The notes beneath the pieces were generated by a model. It did not search any database. It saw nothing but the letters and a program-made list of their open reading frames with translations, and had not been told where the DNA came from. This document shows positions 7,616 to 16,023 of a stretch of 30,101 nt of DNA, one piece after another. Source of the DNA: DATARH01 sp035534535 (GTDB lineage Bacteria > Pseudomonadota > Alphaproteobacteria > ATCC43930 > CGMCC-115725); NCBI GenBank assembly GCA_035534535.1, contig DATLRS010000103.1, positions 1-30,101 on the forward strand. Reading direction: 5' to 3'. Made by a program: the position numbers and the translations under genes. The number at the start of each line of letters is the position of its first letter. Within the stretch, counting starts at the first letter, position 1.

Positions 7616-9004
7616 ATGACCACCGCGGAGGACGTCGAGGGGCGGCCGCGTCTGGCGCTGCCGCCGCGGCCGGCCCGGCCGCTCTCGACCCTCAAGCTGC
7701 TCCGGATTGCGCGCGCGAACTCGCTGGCCGCCTGGGATCAGCAGCTGTTCGACGAGCTTGTCGTCGAGCGCCGCTTCGTCTGGGGCCGCCTCTTTGTGAT
7801 CAGCGACCCGGACGGCATCCGGCGGGTGTTGCAGGACAATGTCGACAATTACCCGCGCCTCAAGGCGATCCGCCGGATTTTCGAATTCGGCGCGGGCAGC
7901 GGCATGCTGTGCGCCGAGGGCGAGACCCGGCGACGGCACCGCCGCCTGATCAACCCGACGCTCGACCACCGCGCGATCCTCGCCGACCTGCCGGCACTCG
8001 GCGAACTGGCGGAGGAGCTGGCGCGCCATCTGGCGCGGCTGCCGCCGGCGCAGGAAATCGACATCGGGCAGACCCTGGCGCACCTCATCACCGCGTCGAG
8101 CCGGCATGTCTTCACGACCGGCGACCGCGATATCGAGCCGATGCTCGACCGCATGGGGCATTTTCCGCTCGAGCCGAGCATCCTGCATTTTCTCCCGGTG
8201 CCGCGCTGGTTGCCCTATTTCAGGCGCTACCGGGCGAGCCGCGCCGAGGCGCAGCGCTTCACGCCGATGCTCGACCGGCTGATCGCCGCGCGGCAGCGCG
8301 AACCCTATGACGGAAGACCGGACCTGCTGTGGCGGCTGGTGCATGCCGGCGAGCGCAATGGCGACGCCGGCCTCAGCCGCGCCGAGCTGCGCGACGAGGC
8401 GATCACGCTCGGCGCCACCTCGTCGACCACATTGCGCCCCTTGACCTGGGTCTGGTACCTGCTGGCCACTCATCCGCGGGTCGAGGCACGGCTCCAGGCC
8501 GAGCTTGCCGAGGTGCTCGGCGGCCGCGTGCCGACCGCGGACGATCTGCCGAGGCTCGTCTATCTGCGCCAGGTGCTCGACGAAACGATGCGTCTCTATC
8601 CGCCGCTGCCGGTGATGATCCTGCGCCGTGCCGCCGCCGCCGACCGCCTCTGCGGCCGGCCTGTGCCGCGCCGCTCGATGATCGCGATCATGCCGTGGGT
8701 GCTGCACCGTCACCGCAAGCTGTGGCAGGAGCCCGACCGTTTCGACCCGGCGCGGTTCGGCGCGGCGCAGGTCGCGGCGCGCTCGCGCTATGCCTACCTG
8801 CCGTTCTCGATCGGGCCGCATGTCTGCGTCGGCGCCTCGCTGGCGGTGATGCAGATGGTCGTCGCCGTCGCGGTGCTGGCGCAGCGTTTCCGCTTTCGCC
8901 TCGTCCCCGGGCAGGCGGTCGAACCCACCGCCTGGATCAATCTGCGGCCGCGCGGGGGGATTCGGATGACGGTCGAGCCGCGCATCGCGGCGCTGGCGGC
9001 TTGA
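7616..9004 (+). CDS. Cytochrome P450, tandem paralogue 1 (non-canonical I-helix, helix-C Trp replaced)
   Basis: The 462-residue protein has the heme-ligand loop FSIGPHVCVG with Cys404, the ExxR motif at E323-R326 (DETMRLYPP), and a PERF-like DPARF segment. The I-helix reads GATSSTTLRPL at 266-276. The family norm is A-G-x-E/D-T-T. Here Thr stands for the Gly and Ser270 for the acid, while Thr271 is kept. The helix-C WxxxR tryptophan is Arg105 (CGG at 7928-7930), whereas both neighbouring paralogues have Trp105. The start at 7616 gives the same 26-residue spacing to PARPLSTL as in paralogues 2 and 3. It would receive electrons from a ferredoxin. The substrate is unknown. Confidence 0.93.
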   Translation: MTTAEDVEGRPRLALPPRPARPLSTLKLLRIARANSLAAWDQQLFDELVVERRFVWGRLFVISDPDGIRRVLQDNVDNYPRLKAIRRIFEFGAGSGMLCAEGETRRRHRRLINPTLDHRAILADLPALGELAEELARHLARLPPAQEIDIGQTLAHLITASSRHVFTTGDRDIEPMLDRMGHFPLEPSILHFLPVPRWLPYFRRYRASRAEAQRFTPMLDRLIAARQREPYDGRPDLLWRLVHAGERNGDAGLSRAELRDEAITLGATSSTTLRPLTWVWYLLATHPRVEARLQAELAEVLGGRVPTADDLPRLVYLRQVLDETMRLYPPLPVMILRRAAAADRLCGRPVPRRSMIAIMPWVLHRHRKLWQEPDRFDPARFGAAQVAARSRYAYLPFSIGPHVCVGASLAVMQMVVAVAVLAQRFRFRLVPGQAVEPTAWINLRPRGGIRMTVEPRIAALAA

Positions 9005-9018
9005 GCCCGGCGGTGTCG

Positions 9019-10407
9019 ATGACGATCGCCCAGCGGTCAGAGCGCCACGCGCTGCCGGCCATGCCGGCGCGGCCGGCGCGGCCGCTCTCGACATTGCGGC
9101 TGCTGCGGGTGGCGCAGACGAACTCGCTCGCCGCCTGCGACGAGGAATTGTTCGACGAGTTGGTGGTCGAGCGCCGCTTTCTCGGGCGTCGCGTCTATGT
9201 GATCAGCGATCCCGACGGCATCCGCCATGTGCTGCAAGATAATTGCGACAACTACCCGCGTCTCACCTGGATCAGGCGGATCTTCGAGTTCGCCTCGGGC
9301 AGCGGCATGCTGCATGCCGAGGGCGCGGGATGGCGGCGGCATCGCCGGCTGATCAACCCGACCCTCGACCACCGCGCCCTCTTGCCCGACGTGCCGACCC
9401 TGGTCGAGCTGGCCGAGGCGCTGGCGCGCGAGCTGGCGCGGGTGCCGGCCGGGCAGGGCATCGACACAAACGAGGCCTTCCGGCATCTGATCACGCTGTC
9501 GGCGGGGCATGTCTTCGCCGGCGCCGATCGCGCGATCGACCCGATGCTCGATCGCATGGGGCAGTATCCCGGGCGCTACGGCCTGCTCGCTTTGCTGCCG
9601 ACGCCGGGCTGGCTGCGCGGCCTCGACCGTGCGCGGCAAACCCGCGCGGCGGCTGCCCGCTTCGCGCCGCTCCTCGACCGGCTGCTCGCCGAGCGGCGCC
9701 GCGCGGATTACGCCGGCCGCAAGGATCTGCTGTGGCGGCTGGCCCATGCCGGCGACCGCGGCGCCGGGCTGAGCGAGGCTGAACTGCACGACGAGATCCT
9801 GACCCTCGGCGCGACCGCGGCGACCTCGCTGCGCCCGCTGCCATGGATCTGGTATCTGCTGGCGACGCATCCCGGGGTCGAAGCGCGGCTGCAGGGCGAA
9901 CTCGAACAGGTGCTCGGCGGGCGCCGCCCGGCTTCCGGCGATCTCGCCAAGCTCGTCTACCTGCGCCAGGTGCTCGACGAGACGATGCGGCTCTATCCGC
10001 CGCTGCCGATCATGATGCTGCGCACCGCCCTGGCCGACGACACGGTGTGCGGCCGGCATATCGCGCGCCGCTCGATTGTCGCGATCATGCCCTGGGTGGT
10101 GCATCGCCACCGCAAGCTGTGGGCGGACCCCGATCGCTTCGATCCCGACCGGTTTGCGGCCGCGGCGGTCGCCGAGCGCCCGCGCTACGCCTATCTGCCG
10201 TTCGCCGGCGGGCCGCATGTCTGTGTCGGCGCCTCGCTGGCGATGCTGCAGCTGATGGTTGCGACGGCGGTGCTGGCGCAACGCTTCCGCTTCCGCCTTG
10301 TTGCCGGTCGCCCGGTCGAGCCGACCGCCTGGACCAACATCCGCCCGCGCAACGGGTTATGGATGACGGTCGAGCCGCGGGCCGCCGCACCGAGCCGCGC
10401 GGCATGA
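9019..10407 (+). CDS. Cytochrome P450, tandem paralogue 2 (non-canonical I-helix)
   Basis: This protein is the same length as paralogue 1 (462 residues) and closely similar throughout. It has the heme loop FAGGPHVCVG with Cys402, ExxR at E321-R324, and the helix-C W105RRHR motif intact. The I-helix reads GATAATSLRPL from residue 264: Thr replaces the conserved Gly, Ala268 replaces the acid, and Thr269 is kept. The ATG at 9019 lies 14 nt after the previous stop and gives the same N-terminal spacing as the other paralogues. Its TGA sits in an ATGA that offers an alternative upstream start for paralogue 3. Confidence 0.93.
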   Translation: MTIAQRSERHALPAMPARPARPLSTLRLLRVAQTNSLAACDEELFDELVVERRFLGRRVYVISDPDGIRHVLQDNCDNYPRLTWIRRIFEFASGSGMLHAEGAGWRRHRRLINPTLDHRALLPDVPTLVELAEALARELARVPAGQGIDTNEAFRHLITLSAGHVFAGADRAIDPMLDRMGQYPGRYGLLALLPTPGWLRGLDRARQTRAAAARFAPLLDRLLAERRRADYAGRKDLLWRLAHAGDRGAGLSEAELHDEILTLGATAATSLRPLPWIWYLLATHPGVEARLQGELEQVLGGRRPASGDLAKLVYLRQVLDETMRLYPPLPIMMLRTALADDTVCGRHIARRSIVAIMPWVVHRHRKLWADPDRFDPDRFAAAAVAERPRYAYLPFAGGPHVCVGASLAMLQLMVATAVLAQRFRFRLVAGRPVEPTAWTNIRPRNGLWMTVEPRAAAPSRAA

Positions 10408-10424
10408 CGCGGGGCGCCGCGGCG

Positions 10425-11816
10425 ATGACGGTCTCGCATCCGGCCGCGCCGGCGCCGCAGCTGGCGATGCCGCCGCGGCCGGCGCGGCCGCTGTCGACGC
10501 TGGCGCTGCTGCTGACCGTCCCCGCCAATTCGCTGGCGGCCTGCGACGAGGCCCTGTTCGAGGAACTGGTTGTCGAGCGGCGGTTCCTGTGGGGCCGCGT
10601 CTTCGTGTTCAGCGATCCGGATGGCATCCGCCACGTCCTGCAGGACAATTGCGACAATTATCTGCGGCTCTCGCCGGTCCGCCGGGCCTTCGAATTCAGC
10701 GCGCAGGGCGGCATGGTCTGTCTCGAAGGCGAGGCGTGGCGGCAGCATCGCCGGGTGATCAATCCCGCCCTCGACCATCGCGCGCTGCGCCCCGATGTGC
10801 CCGAGCTGATCCGGCTGACCGAACAGGCCGCGGCGCATCTGGCGCAGCTTCCGCGCGGCGAGGCGGTCGAGATCGGCCGCACCCTGACGCATCTGCTGAC
10901 GCGCACCACCGGGCACGTCTTTGCTGGCGACGAGCCGGAAATCGACGCGATGCTGCTGCGCATGGGTCGCTATCCCGAGAAATACGCGGCTCTCGATCTG
11001 CTGCCGCTGCCGCGCTGGCTGCGGTGGTTCGACCGCTACCGCCGCAGCCGGGCCGGCACCGAGAACTATCACGCGCTGCTCGACCGGCTGATCGCCGCGC
11101 GGCGCGACCCCGCCTATGGGGGCGGCAAGGATTTGCTGTGGCGCATGGCCACCACGCCCGAGCGCGGCGGCGGCGCGCCGCTGAGCCCGGCCGAGGTGCG
11201 CGACGAAGCCTTGACGCTGGCCTCGACGGCCGCAACGCCGCTGCGCCCGCTGACCTGGATCTGGTACCTGCTGGCAACCCACCCGGCGGTCGAGGCGCGG
11301 CTTCACGCCGAGCTCGACGCGGTGCTCGGCGGCCGCACGCCCAATCCCGACGATGTGCCAAAGCTCCTCTACCTGCGCCAAGTGCTGGACGAGACGATGC
11401 GGCTCTATCCGCCGCTGCCGCTGATCCTGCGCAGCGCCGCCGGCGACGATTTTGTGTGCGGCCGGAAGGTGAAGCGGCGCTCGATCGTCGCGGTGATGCC
11501 GTGGGTGGTGCACCGGCATGAGAAGCTGTGGCCCGACCCCGACCGCTTCGATCCCGACCGCTTCAGCCCGCAGCGTGTCGGGGCGCGGCCGCGCTATGCC
11601 TATCTGCCGTTTGGCATCGGGCCGCATGTCTGCCCCGGCGCGGCCCTGGCGATGACCGAGATCCTGATCGCGCTGGCGATCCTGGCGCAGCGCTTTCGCT
11701 TCCGTCTGGTTCCCGGCCAGCAGATCGAGCCGGTCGCCTGGACGACGCTGCGACCGCGCCACGGCATCCGGTTCACCGTTGAGATGCGGCGCCCGGATCC
11801 TCAATGCCGCCGGTAG
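10425..11816 (+). CDS. Cytochrome P450, tandem paralogue 3 (non-canonical I-helix)
   Basis: The 463-residue protein is homologous to paralogues 1 and 2. It has the heme loop FGIGPHVCPG with Cys403, ExxR at E323-R326, and helix-C Trp105. The I-helix reads ASTAATPLRPL from residue 266: Thr268 at the Gly position, Ala270 at the acid position, Thr271 kept, and Pro in place of the second Thr. The start at 10425 aligns the 26-residue leader exactly with the other two. An in-frame ATG at 10404, overlapping the previous stop as ATGA, would add seven residues and cannot be excluded. The 3' end overlaps the hydrolase gene by 13 nt. Confidence 0.92.
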   Translation: MTVSHPAAPAPQLAMPPRPARPLSTLALLLTVPANSLAACDEALFEELVVERRFLWGRVFVFSDPDGIRHVLQDNCDNYLRLSPVRRAFEFSAQGGMVCLEGEAWRQHRRVINPALDHRALRPDVPELIRLTEQAAAHLAQLPRGEAVEIGRTLTHLLTRTTGHVFAGDEPEIDAMLLRMGRYPEKYAALDLLPLPRWLRWFDRYRRSRAGTENYHALLDRLIAARRDPAYGGGKDLLWRMATTPERGGGAPLSPAEVRDEALTLASTAATPLRPLTWIWYLLATHPAVEARLHAELDAVLGGRTPNPDDVPKLLYLRQVLDETMRLYPPLPLILRSAAGDDFVCGRKVKRRSIVAVMPWVVHRHEKLWPDPDRFDPDRFSPQRVGARPRYAYLPFGIGPHVCPGAALAMTEILIALAILAQRFRFRLVPGQQIEPVAWTTLRPRHGIRFTVEMRRPDPQCRR

Positions 11817-13060
11817 CGAGGCGGCTTGTCTTCTACTGCCACGGGTACGATCCCGATGCGGACACCCGCTATCGCCGGCTGTTCGTCACGGGGTTTTCGC
11901 AACTGGCGCGGCGCTTCGGGGTGACGCGGCAGATCGGGCCGGCGGTGCATGACGACGCGATACCGGCGGTGCGCTGGACGGTCGCCGCCGGCACGCGGAC
12001 GTGGCGGACCGAGACCACCTACGAGGTGTTGCGCTGGGACGACCTCGTGCGCCGCGACTTCGCGCGCGGCTGGCTGCGGCGCATCCCGCTATTATGCGGC
12101 GCGATGGCGGAAGCCTTGCGCGGGGCGGTCGTGCAACGGCTGTTCCGGGTCAACTGGCGGTTCGCGCTGTTCGTCGTCTATCCGTGGGCGGCCGTCGTCG
12201 CGGTCGTCGCGGTCGCCGGGCTGATCGGCGTCGCGGCAGCCTGGCTCGCCGGCCATGTCGTGCCGCTGCCGCGCCCGGCGGCGTGGATCATCGCGCTGGT
12301 CATCGCGGCCGCCGTGCTGCGCGGCCTCGGGCCGCGCCTGCGCAAGGGGCATGTCTATCACCTGCTCGACGGCTGGATCTTCAGCTGGCAGCAGGCGGCC
12401 GGGCGTCACAAGGCGTTCGACGCCCGGCTCGAGCGTTTCAGCCGTCACCTCGTTGCCGCGGTGCGCGAGACCGATGCCGACGAAGTCCTGATCGTCGGCC
12501 ACAGCACCGGCGCGACGATCGCGGTCGCGCTGGCGGCCAGGGCGCTCGTCCTCGACCCGGCGTTCGGCCGCAGCGGGCCGCCGGTCGCGCTGTTGACGAT
12601 CGGCTCGTGTCTGCCGATCGTCGGCTTTGTGCGCACCGCCGACCGGCTGCGCCAGGATATCGCCCGGCTGGTGACGAGTTCGGCGCTGCTGTGGGTCGAG
12701 TACCAGGCGCCGCAAGATGCGCTCAACGCCTTCGGCTTCACGCCGCACAAGGATCTCGGGCTCGAACTCGGCGGCGCACCGCCGCGCAACCCGCAAATCC
12801 GCTCGGCGCGCTTCAAGGAAACGCTGTCACCCTCAACTTACCGCAGGTTTCGCTGGAACTTCTTCCGCATCCACTTTCACTTCCTGATGGCGAACGAGAT
12901 CCCCGGCGAATACGACTATCTGATGATCGCTTGCGGTCCGGTGTCGCTGGCCGACCGGATCGCCGATCCGCCCGCCGCGATCCGGGCGGCCTACGGGGCA
13001 AGCTGGGCGCCGGGGTCGGCGGCGGCATGTGCGCCGGCACCCGATGCCAGCGCGGCCTGA
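11804..13060 (+). CDS. Membrane-anchored alpha/beta-hydrolase-like protein
   Basis: The 418-residue protein starts with a hydrolase-type strand and loop (RLVFYCHGYDP). Two hydrophobic segments follow at about 120-148 and 158-175, then the nucleophile elbow GHSTG (232-236, Ser234) with the preceding strand DEVLIVG. This layout suggests an inner-membrane serine hydrolase (esterase or lipase) with a cytoplasmic catalytic part. The catalytic acid and His are not assigned. The ATG lies inside the last codons of P450 paralogue 3 (13-nt overlap), so it is probably coupled to the P450s. Its final 70 bp overlap the 3' end of the convergent P450 gene at 12991. Specific function is unknown. Confidence 0.82.
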   Translation: MPPVARRLVFYCHGYDPDADTRYRRLFVTGFSQLARRFGVTRQIGPAVHDDAIPAVRWTVAAGTRTWRTETTYEVLRWDDLVRRDFARGWLRRIPLLCGAMAEALRGAVVQRLFRVNWRFALFVVYPWAAVVAVVAVAGLIGVAAAWLAGHVVPLPRPAAWIIALVIAAAVLRGLGPRLRKGHVYHLLDGWIFSWQQAAGRHKAFDARLERFSRHLVAAVRETDADEVLIVGHSTGATIAVALAARALVLDPAFGRSGPPVALLTIGSCLPIVGFVRTADRLRQDIARLVTSSALLWVEYQAPQDALNAFGFTPHKDLGLELGGAPPRNPQIRSARFKETLSPSTYRRFRWNFFRIHFHFLMANEIPGEYDYLMIACGPVSLADRIADPPAAIRAAYGASWAPGSAAACAPAPDASAA

Positions 13061-14430
13061 CGCGGGCGCGGCTGCACCAGCATCGGCAGCTCGGCGCCCG
13101 GCCGCAGGGTCAGCCGGCACACCGGCTCGACGATTGCGCCCGGCGCGAGGCGCAATGTCGCCCGCTGCGCCAATGTCGCAAGGCACAGGACCGCCTCGGT
13201 CAGCCCGAACGCCTGGCCGGCACAGACGCGCGGCCCGACGCTGAACGGAATGTAGCTGTAGCGCTCGCGCCGGCCGGCGTTCTCCGGCAGAAAGCGCTCG
13301 GGAATGAAATGGTCGGGCTGGTCCCACAGCCGGCGATGGCGGTGCAACAGCCAGGGGATCACGACGACCAGCGAGCCGGCCGGGATCGTCCGGTTGCGGA
13401 TGCGCTCCTCGCGCAGCGCCTGGCGCCCCAAGAGCGGCACCGGCGGATAGAGCCGGATCGCCTCCTCGAACACCGCGCGGGTGTAGACGAGGCGCGGCAA
13501 ATCATCGAGGCCCGGCAGCCGCCCGCCCAATACCTCGGCCAGTTCGGCATGCACGCGCGCCTCGACCGCGGGCGCCTGCGACAGCAGAAACCAGGTCCAG
13601 GCCAGCGAGTTGGCGGTCGTTTCGTGGCCTGCCATGAAGATCACCGCGGCCTCGTTGCGCAACGCCTCGCGATCGAGCCGGTCGCCGGTCTCGGGATCGC
13701 GCGCTTCGAGCAGCATGCGGATCATCGATGGCTCGCCGCCCTGCAGGCGTTCTTCGCACTGCCGGATGATGTCGTCGAGCACGCGGTCGATCCGCTGTGC
13801 CGCGCGGTGGACGGTGCGCGACTGATAGCGCGGCAGCCAATCCGGCAGGCCCAGGAGGTAGGGCAGGTCGATCTGCCCGACCTCGCGCTGATAGGCGCTG
13901 AACGAGGCGACGATCTCGGTCGCATGCGCGCCGCCGAGGCGGGGGCCGAAAATCGTGCGGCAGATGATCTCGGCGGTCAGCGTCGCCATCTCGCGCAGCG
14001 CGTCGATCGGCGCGTTCTCGCCAAGCCTGGCCCAGCGCTCGGCGGTTTCGCTGGCCGCCTCGACCATGGTCGGCGCGAATAAGGGCATGCGCGAGGCATG
14101 CACGATCGGCGCGACGATGCGGCGGCGCCGCCTCCACAGATCGCCATCGCTGATGAACAGCCCGTCGCCGAGCAGCGGCTTCAGCGCATGGCGCATCTGC
14201 GGCGTCTTGCGCTGAAAGCTCTCGTGGAAGGCGATCAACGCCTGCGCAACCGTATCGGGGCTGTTGCAGACGAACGCCCGCCGGGTCAGCATCCGGGCCG
14301 AGAAAAACTGATATTCGAAGCACTTGTCGTCGAAAATCGCGAGGAAATTGCGGCGCGCCGTGGCGATCAGCGAGAGGAGCGGCAGCGGCTCCTTGGGGCG
14401 GGCCGGGTAGGGCGGCACAAAGCCGCTCAT
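12991..14430 (-). CDS. Cytochrome P450 (canonical motifs), last gene of the kpsC run
   Basis: The 479-residue protein has every standard P450 signature: helix-C W99RRRR, I-helix AGHETT at 267-272, ExxR at E323-R326 (EAIRLYPP), and heme loop FSVGPRVCAG with Cys403. It is clearly different from the three plus-strand P450s. Its ATG overlaps the stop of the upstream LTA-synthase-like gene (ATGA, 4 nt), and no separate ribosome binding site is visible, so translation is probably coupled. The upstream genes are kpsC, an SDR and the sulfatase-fold enzyme, which points to oxidation of a capsule-associated lipid or glycan precursor. That role is inference. Confidence 0.94.
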   Translation of the reverse strand: MSGFVPPYPARPKEPLPLLSLIATARRNFLAIFDDKCFEYQFFSARMLTRRAFVCNSPDTVAQALIAFHESFQRKTPQMRHALKPLLGDGLFISDGDLWRRRRRIVAPIVHASRMPLFAPTMVEAASETAERWARLGENAPIDALREMATLTAEIICRTIFGPRLGGAHATEIVASFSAYQREVGQIDLPYLLGLPDWLPRYQSRTVHRAAQRIDRVLDDIIRQCEERLQGGEPSMIRMLLEARDPETGDRLDREALRNEAAVIFMAGHETTANSLAWTWFLLSQAPAVEARVHAELAEVLGGRLPGLDDLPRLVYTRAVFEEAIRLYPPVPLLGRQALREERIRNRTIPAGSLVVVIPWLLHRHRRLWDQPDHFIPERFLPENAGRRERYSYIPFSVGPRVCAGQAFGLTEAVLCLATLAQRATLRLAPGAIVEPVCRLTLRPGAELPMLVQPRPRQAALASGAGAHAAADPGAQLAP

Positions 14431-16019
14431 CGCAGGAGGCGCGCGGGTTCGGGCGGCGCGAGGCTGGCCTCCAGGTCGCGCGCCGGCGCGGCGCCGAGTG
14501 CGGCATCGACGATGATCCGCCCGAGCTGGTGGGCTTGCAGGTCGCGGCGCTGCGGCCTGCCGCCGTTGCGCCAGACCAGGTAATCGCTGTGCGGCTCCTC
14601 AAAGCCGAAATGCCGGAATGCCGGCGACAGGCTCGGCAGATGATCGCCGTAAAAGCCGAGCACGGACGGGGCGGCGCGCCGCCCCAGCCCGTCCAGCAAA
14701 ACCTGCAGCATCTCGTCCGAAGCGCGCAGCCCGTCGAGATAGCGCAACAGGTCGCCGCCGCCCGGTATCGCCGCCGGATCGAACAGGCGCGCCACCGCCG
14801 GATCGACCGGCCCCGTTGTCGGTCCCACCGCCGGCCAAGGGCCGTGATTGCCCATCGTGATCGCGAAGATGAAGGTGTGCGGCCCCGCCTCGTCGAGGAC
14901 CCGCAGGATCTGGCGGGCCAGCTCGGGGTCCGGGCAATAGGGCGGCACGCGCGAGCCACCCAGGGTTTCGCGGCCGAGAAACGCGTCGAAGCCGAGCGCC
15001 GGCATCACCACGTCGCGGCGGAAAAAGCGGCGGTCGAACGGGTGCAGGCAGATCGTGCGATAGCCGGCCCGGCGCAACCGCCAGACCTGCGATTCGAGCG
15101 GCACCCGCGCCAGCGCATGGTACGGGTTGAAGCGGTCGTAGCCGAGCGCGCTTTCCGGGAGGCCGGTCAGGACGGCAAATTCGGAGCGCATCGTGTTGGC
15201 GCCCCAGCCGGGGACTTCGAGCCGGCCGGACAACGCGGCGGCGCGACCCGCATCGAACCCCGCCAGCAGTTCATGCGGGATGCGCGGCGAGAGGCGGCGC
15301 GCGTCGAAAAACGATTCGCACTGCACGAGGACGATCGGCCCGGCCGGCGTGCCCGGCGCCGCGGGGGCGCGCCCCATCGGCCGCGCCGCCAACGCCCGCT
15401 GCCGCGGCTGGCGCTCGGCGCGCGCCACGATGGTCTGGACCAGCAACATCGCGAACGGCCCGAGCGCGGCGGCATCGGCATCGGGCTCGCCGCTCGCCGC
15501 GAGGCGGCGCAGCCGGCCGGCGGCCCTGCCGAGCAGCGGCTCGCGCGACAGCAGATGGCCGCCCAGCCCGAGCAATGCCGCGGCGGCGAGCGCCGTCAGA
15601 GGATGCGGCGTCCACAGCGGCGGCTCGACGACGAGCAGCGTCAGCGCCAGCACAATCGCCGCCGCCGCGCCGCCAATCACCAGACCCGGCCCGGCAAACG
15701 GCAGGTAGAGATGCGGATGCGTGAAAACCTGCGGCAGCTCCGACATCGCCGAGAACACCACCGGCTCGCGCAGCGTCTCCCGCATCGCATAATCGGCCAG
15801 CGTGAAGCCGGCGCCGAGCGCCAGGATCACGCAGCCGGCGAACAGCGGCCGCCCGGTCGCACAGCCCAGCAGCAGGCCGCCGACCGCCAGCGGCATCAGG
15901 TCGAGCAGCAATGCCGCCGCTGCCGTCCGGCGCGCCCGCGCGAGCCGCCGCGGGATCAGCCACCCCGCCGCTACCAGGGCGATGCCGCCGGCCAGATGCA
16001 ACAGCCCGAGCGCTGTCAT
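14427..16019 (-). CDS. LTA-synthase-family sulfatase-fold membrane enzyme (putative phosphoglycerol or phosphoethanolamine transferase)
   Basis: The 530-residue protein has about five N-terminal membrane segments (roughly 1-23, 33-55, 58-78, 105-133, 140-157), then a periplasmic sulfatase/alkaline-phosphatase fold. Visible active-site elements are CESFFD (metal-binding Glu235), GANTMRSE (predicted nucleophile Thr276), MGNHGPW at 389-395, and FYGDH (Asp459, His460). Enzymes of this group move phosphoglycerol or similar head groups from phospholipids onto glycans. The gene is 4 nt downstream of the SDR and overlaps the P450 start, so it belongs to the kpsC operon and may decorate the capsule or its anchor. 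The donor and acceptor are unknown. Confidence 0.88.
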   Translation of the reverse strand: MTALGLLHLAGGIALVAAGWLIPRRLARARRTAAAALLLDLMPLAVGGLLLGCATGRPLFAGCVILALGAGFTLADYAMRETLREPVVFSAMSELPQVFTHPHLYLPFAGPGLVIGGAAAAIVLALTLLVVEPPLWTPHPLTALAAAALLGLGGHLLSREPLLGRAAGRLRRLAASGEPDADAAALGPFAMLLVQTIVARAERQPRQRALAARPMGRAPAAPGTPAGPIVLVQCESFFDARRLSPRIPHELLAGFDAGRAAALSGRLEVPGWGANTMRSEFAVLTGLPESALGYDRFNPYHALARVPLESQVWRLRRAGYRTICLHPFDRRFFRRDVVMPALGFDAFLGRETLGGSRVPPYCPDPELARQILRVLDEAGPHTFIFAITMGNHGPWPAVGPTTGPVDPAVARLFDPAAIPGGGDLLRYLDGLRASDEMLQVLLDGLGRRAAPSVLGFYGDHLPSLSPAFRHFGFEEPHSDYLVWRNGGRPQRRDLQAHQLGRIIVDAALGAAPARDLEASLAPPEPARLLR

Positions 16020-16023
16020 CGGC

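Noticed and set aside
8411..11246. The LRP triplet in the I-helix of the three tandem P450s as a sign of CYP152-type fatty-acid peroxygenases
   Set aside because: In CYP152 enzymes, as I recall them, the Arg-Pro replaces the acid-alcohol pair itself. Here it lies about one helical turn further on and the Thr is still present, and the rest of the proteins does not resemble CYP152. Peroxide use remains possible but is not shown by this motif.
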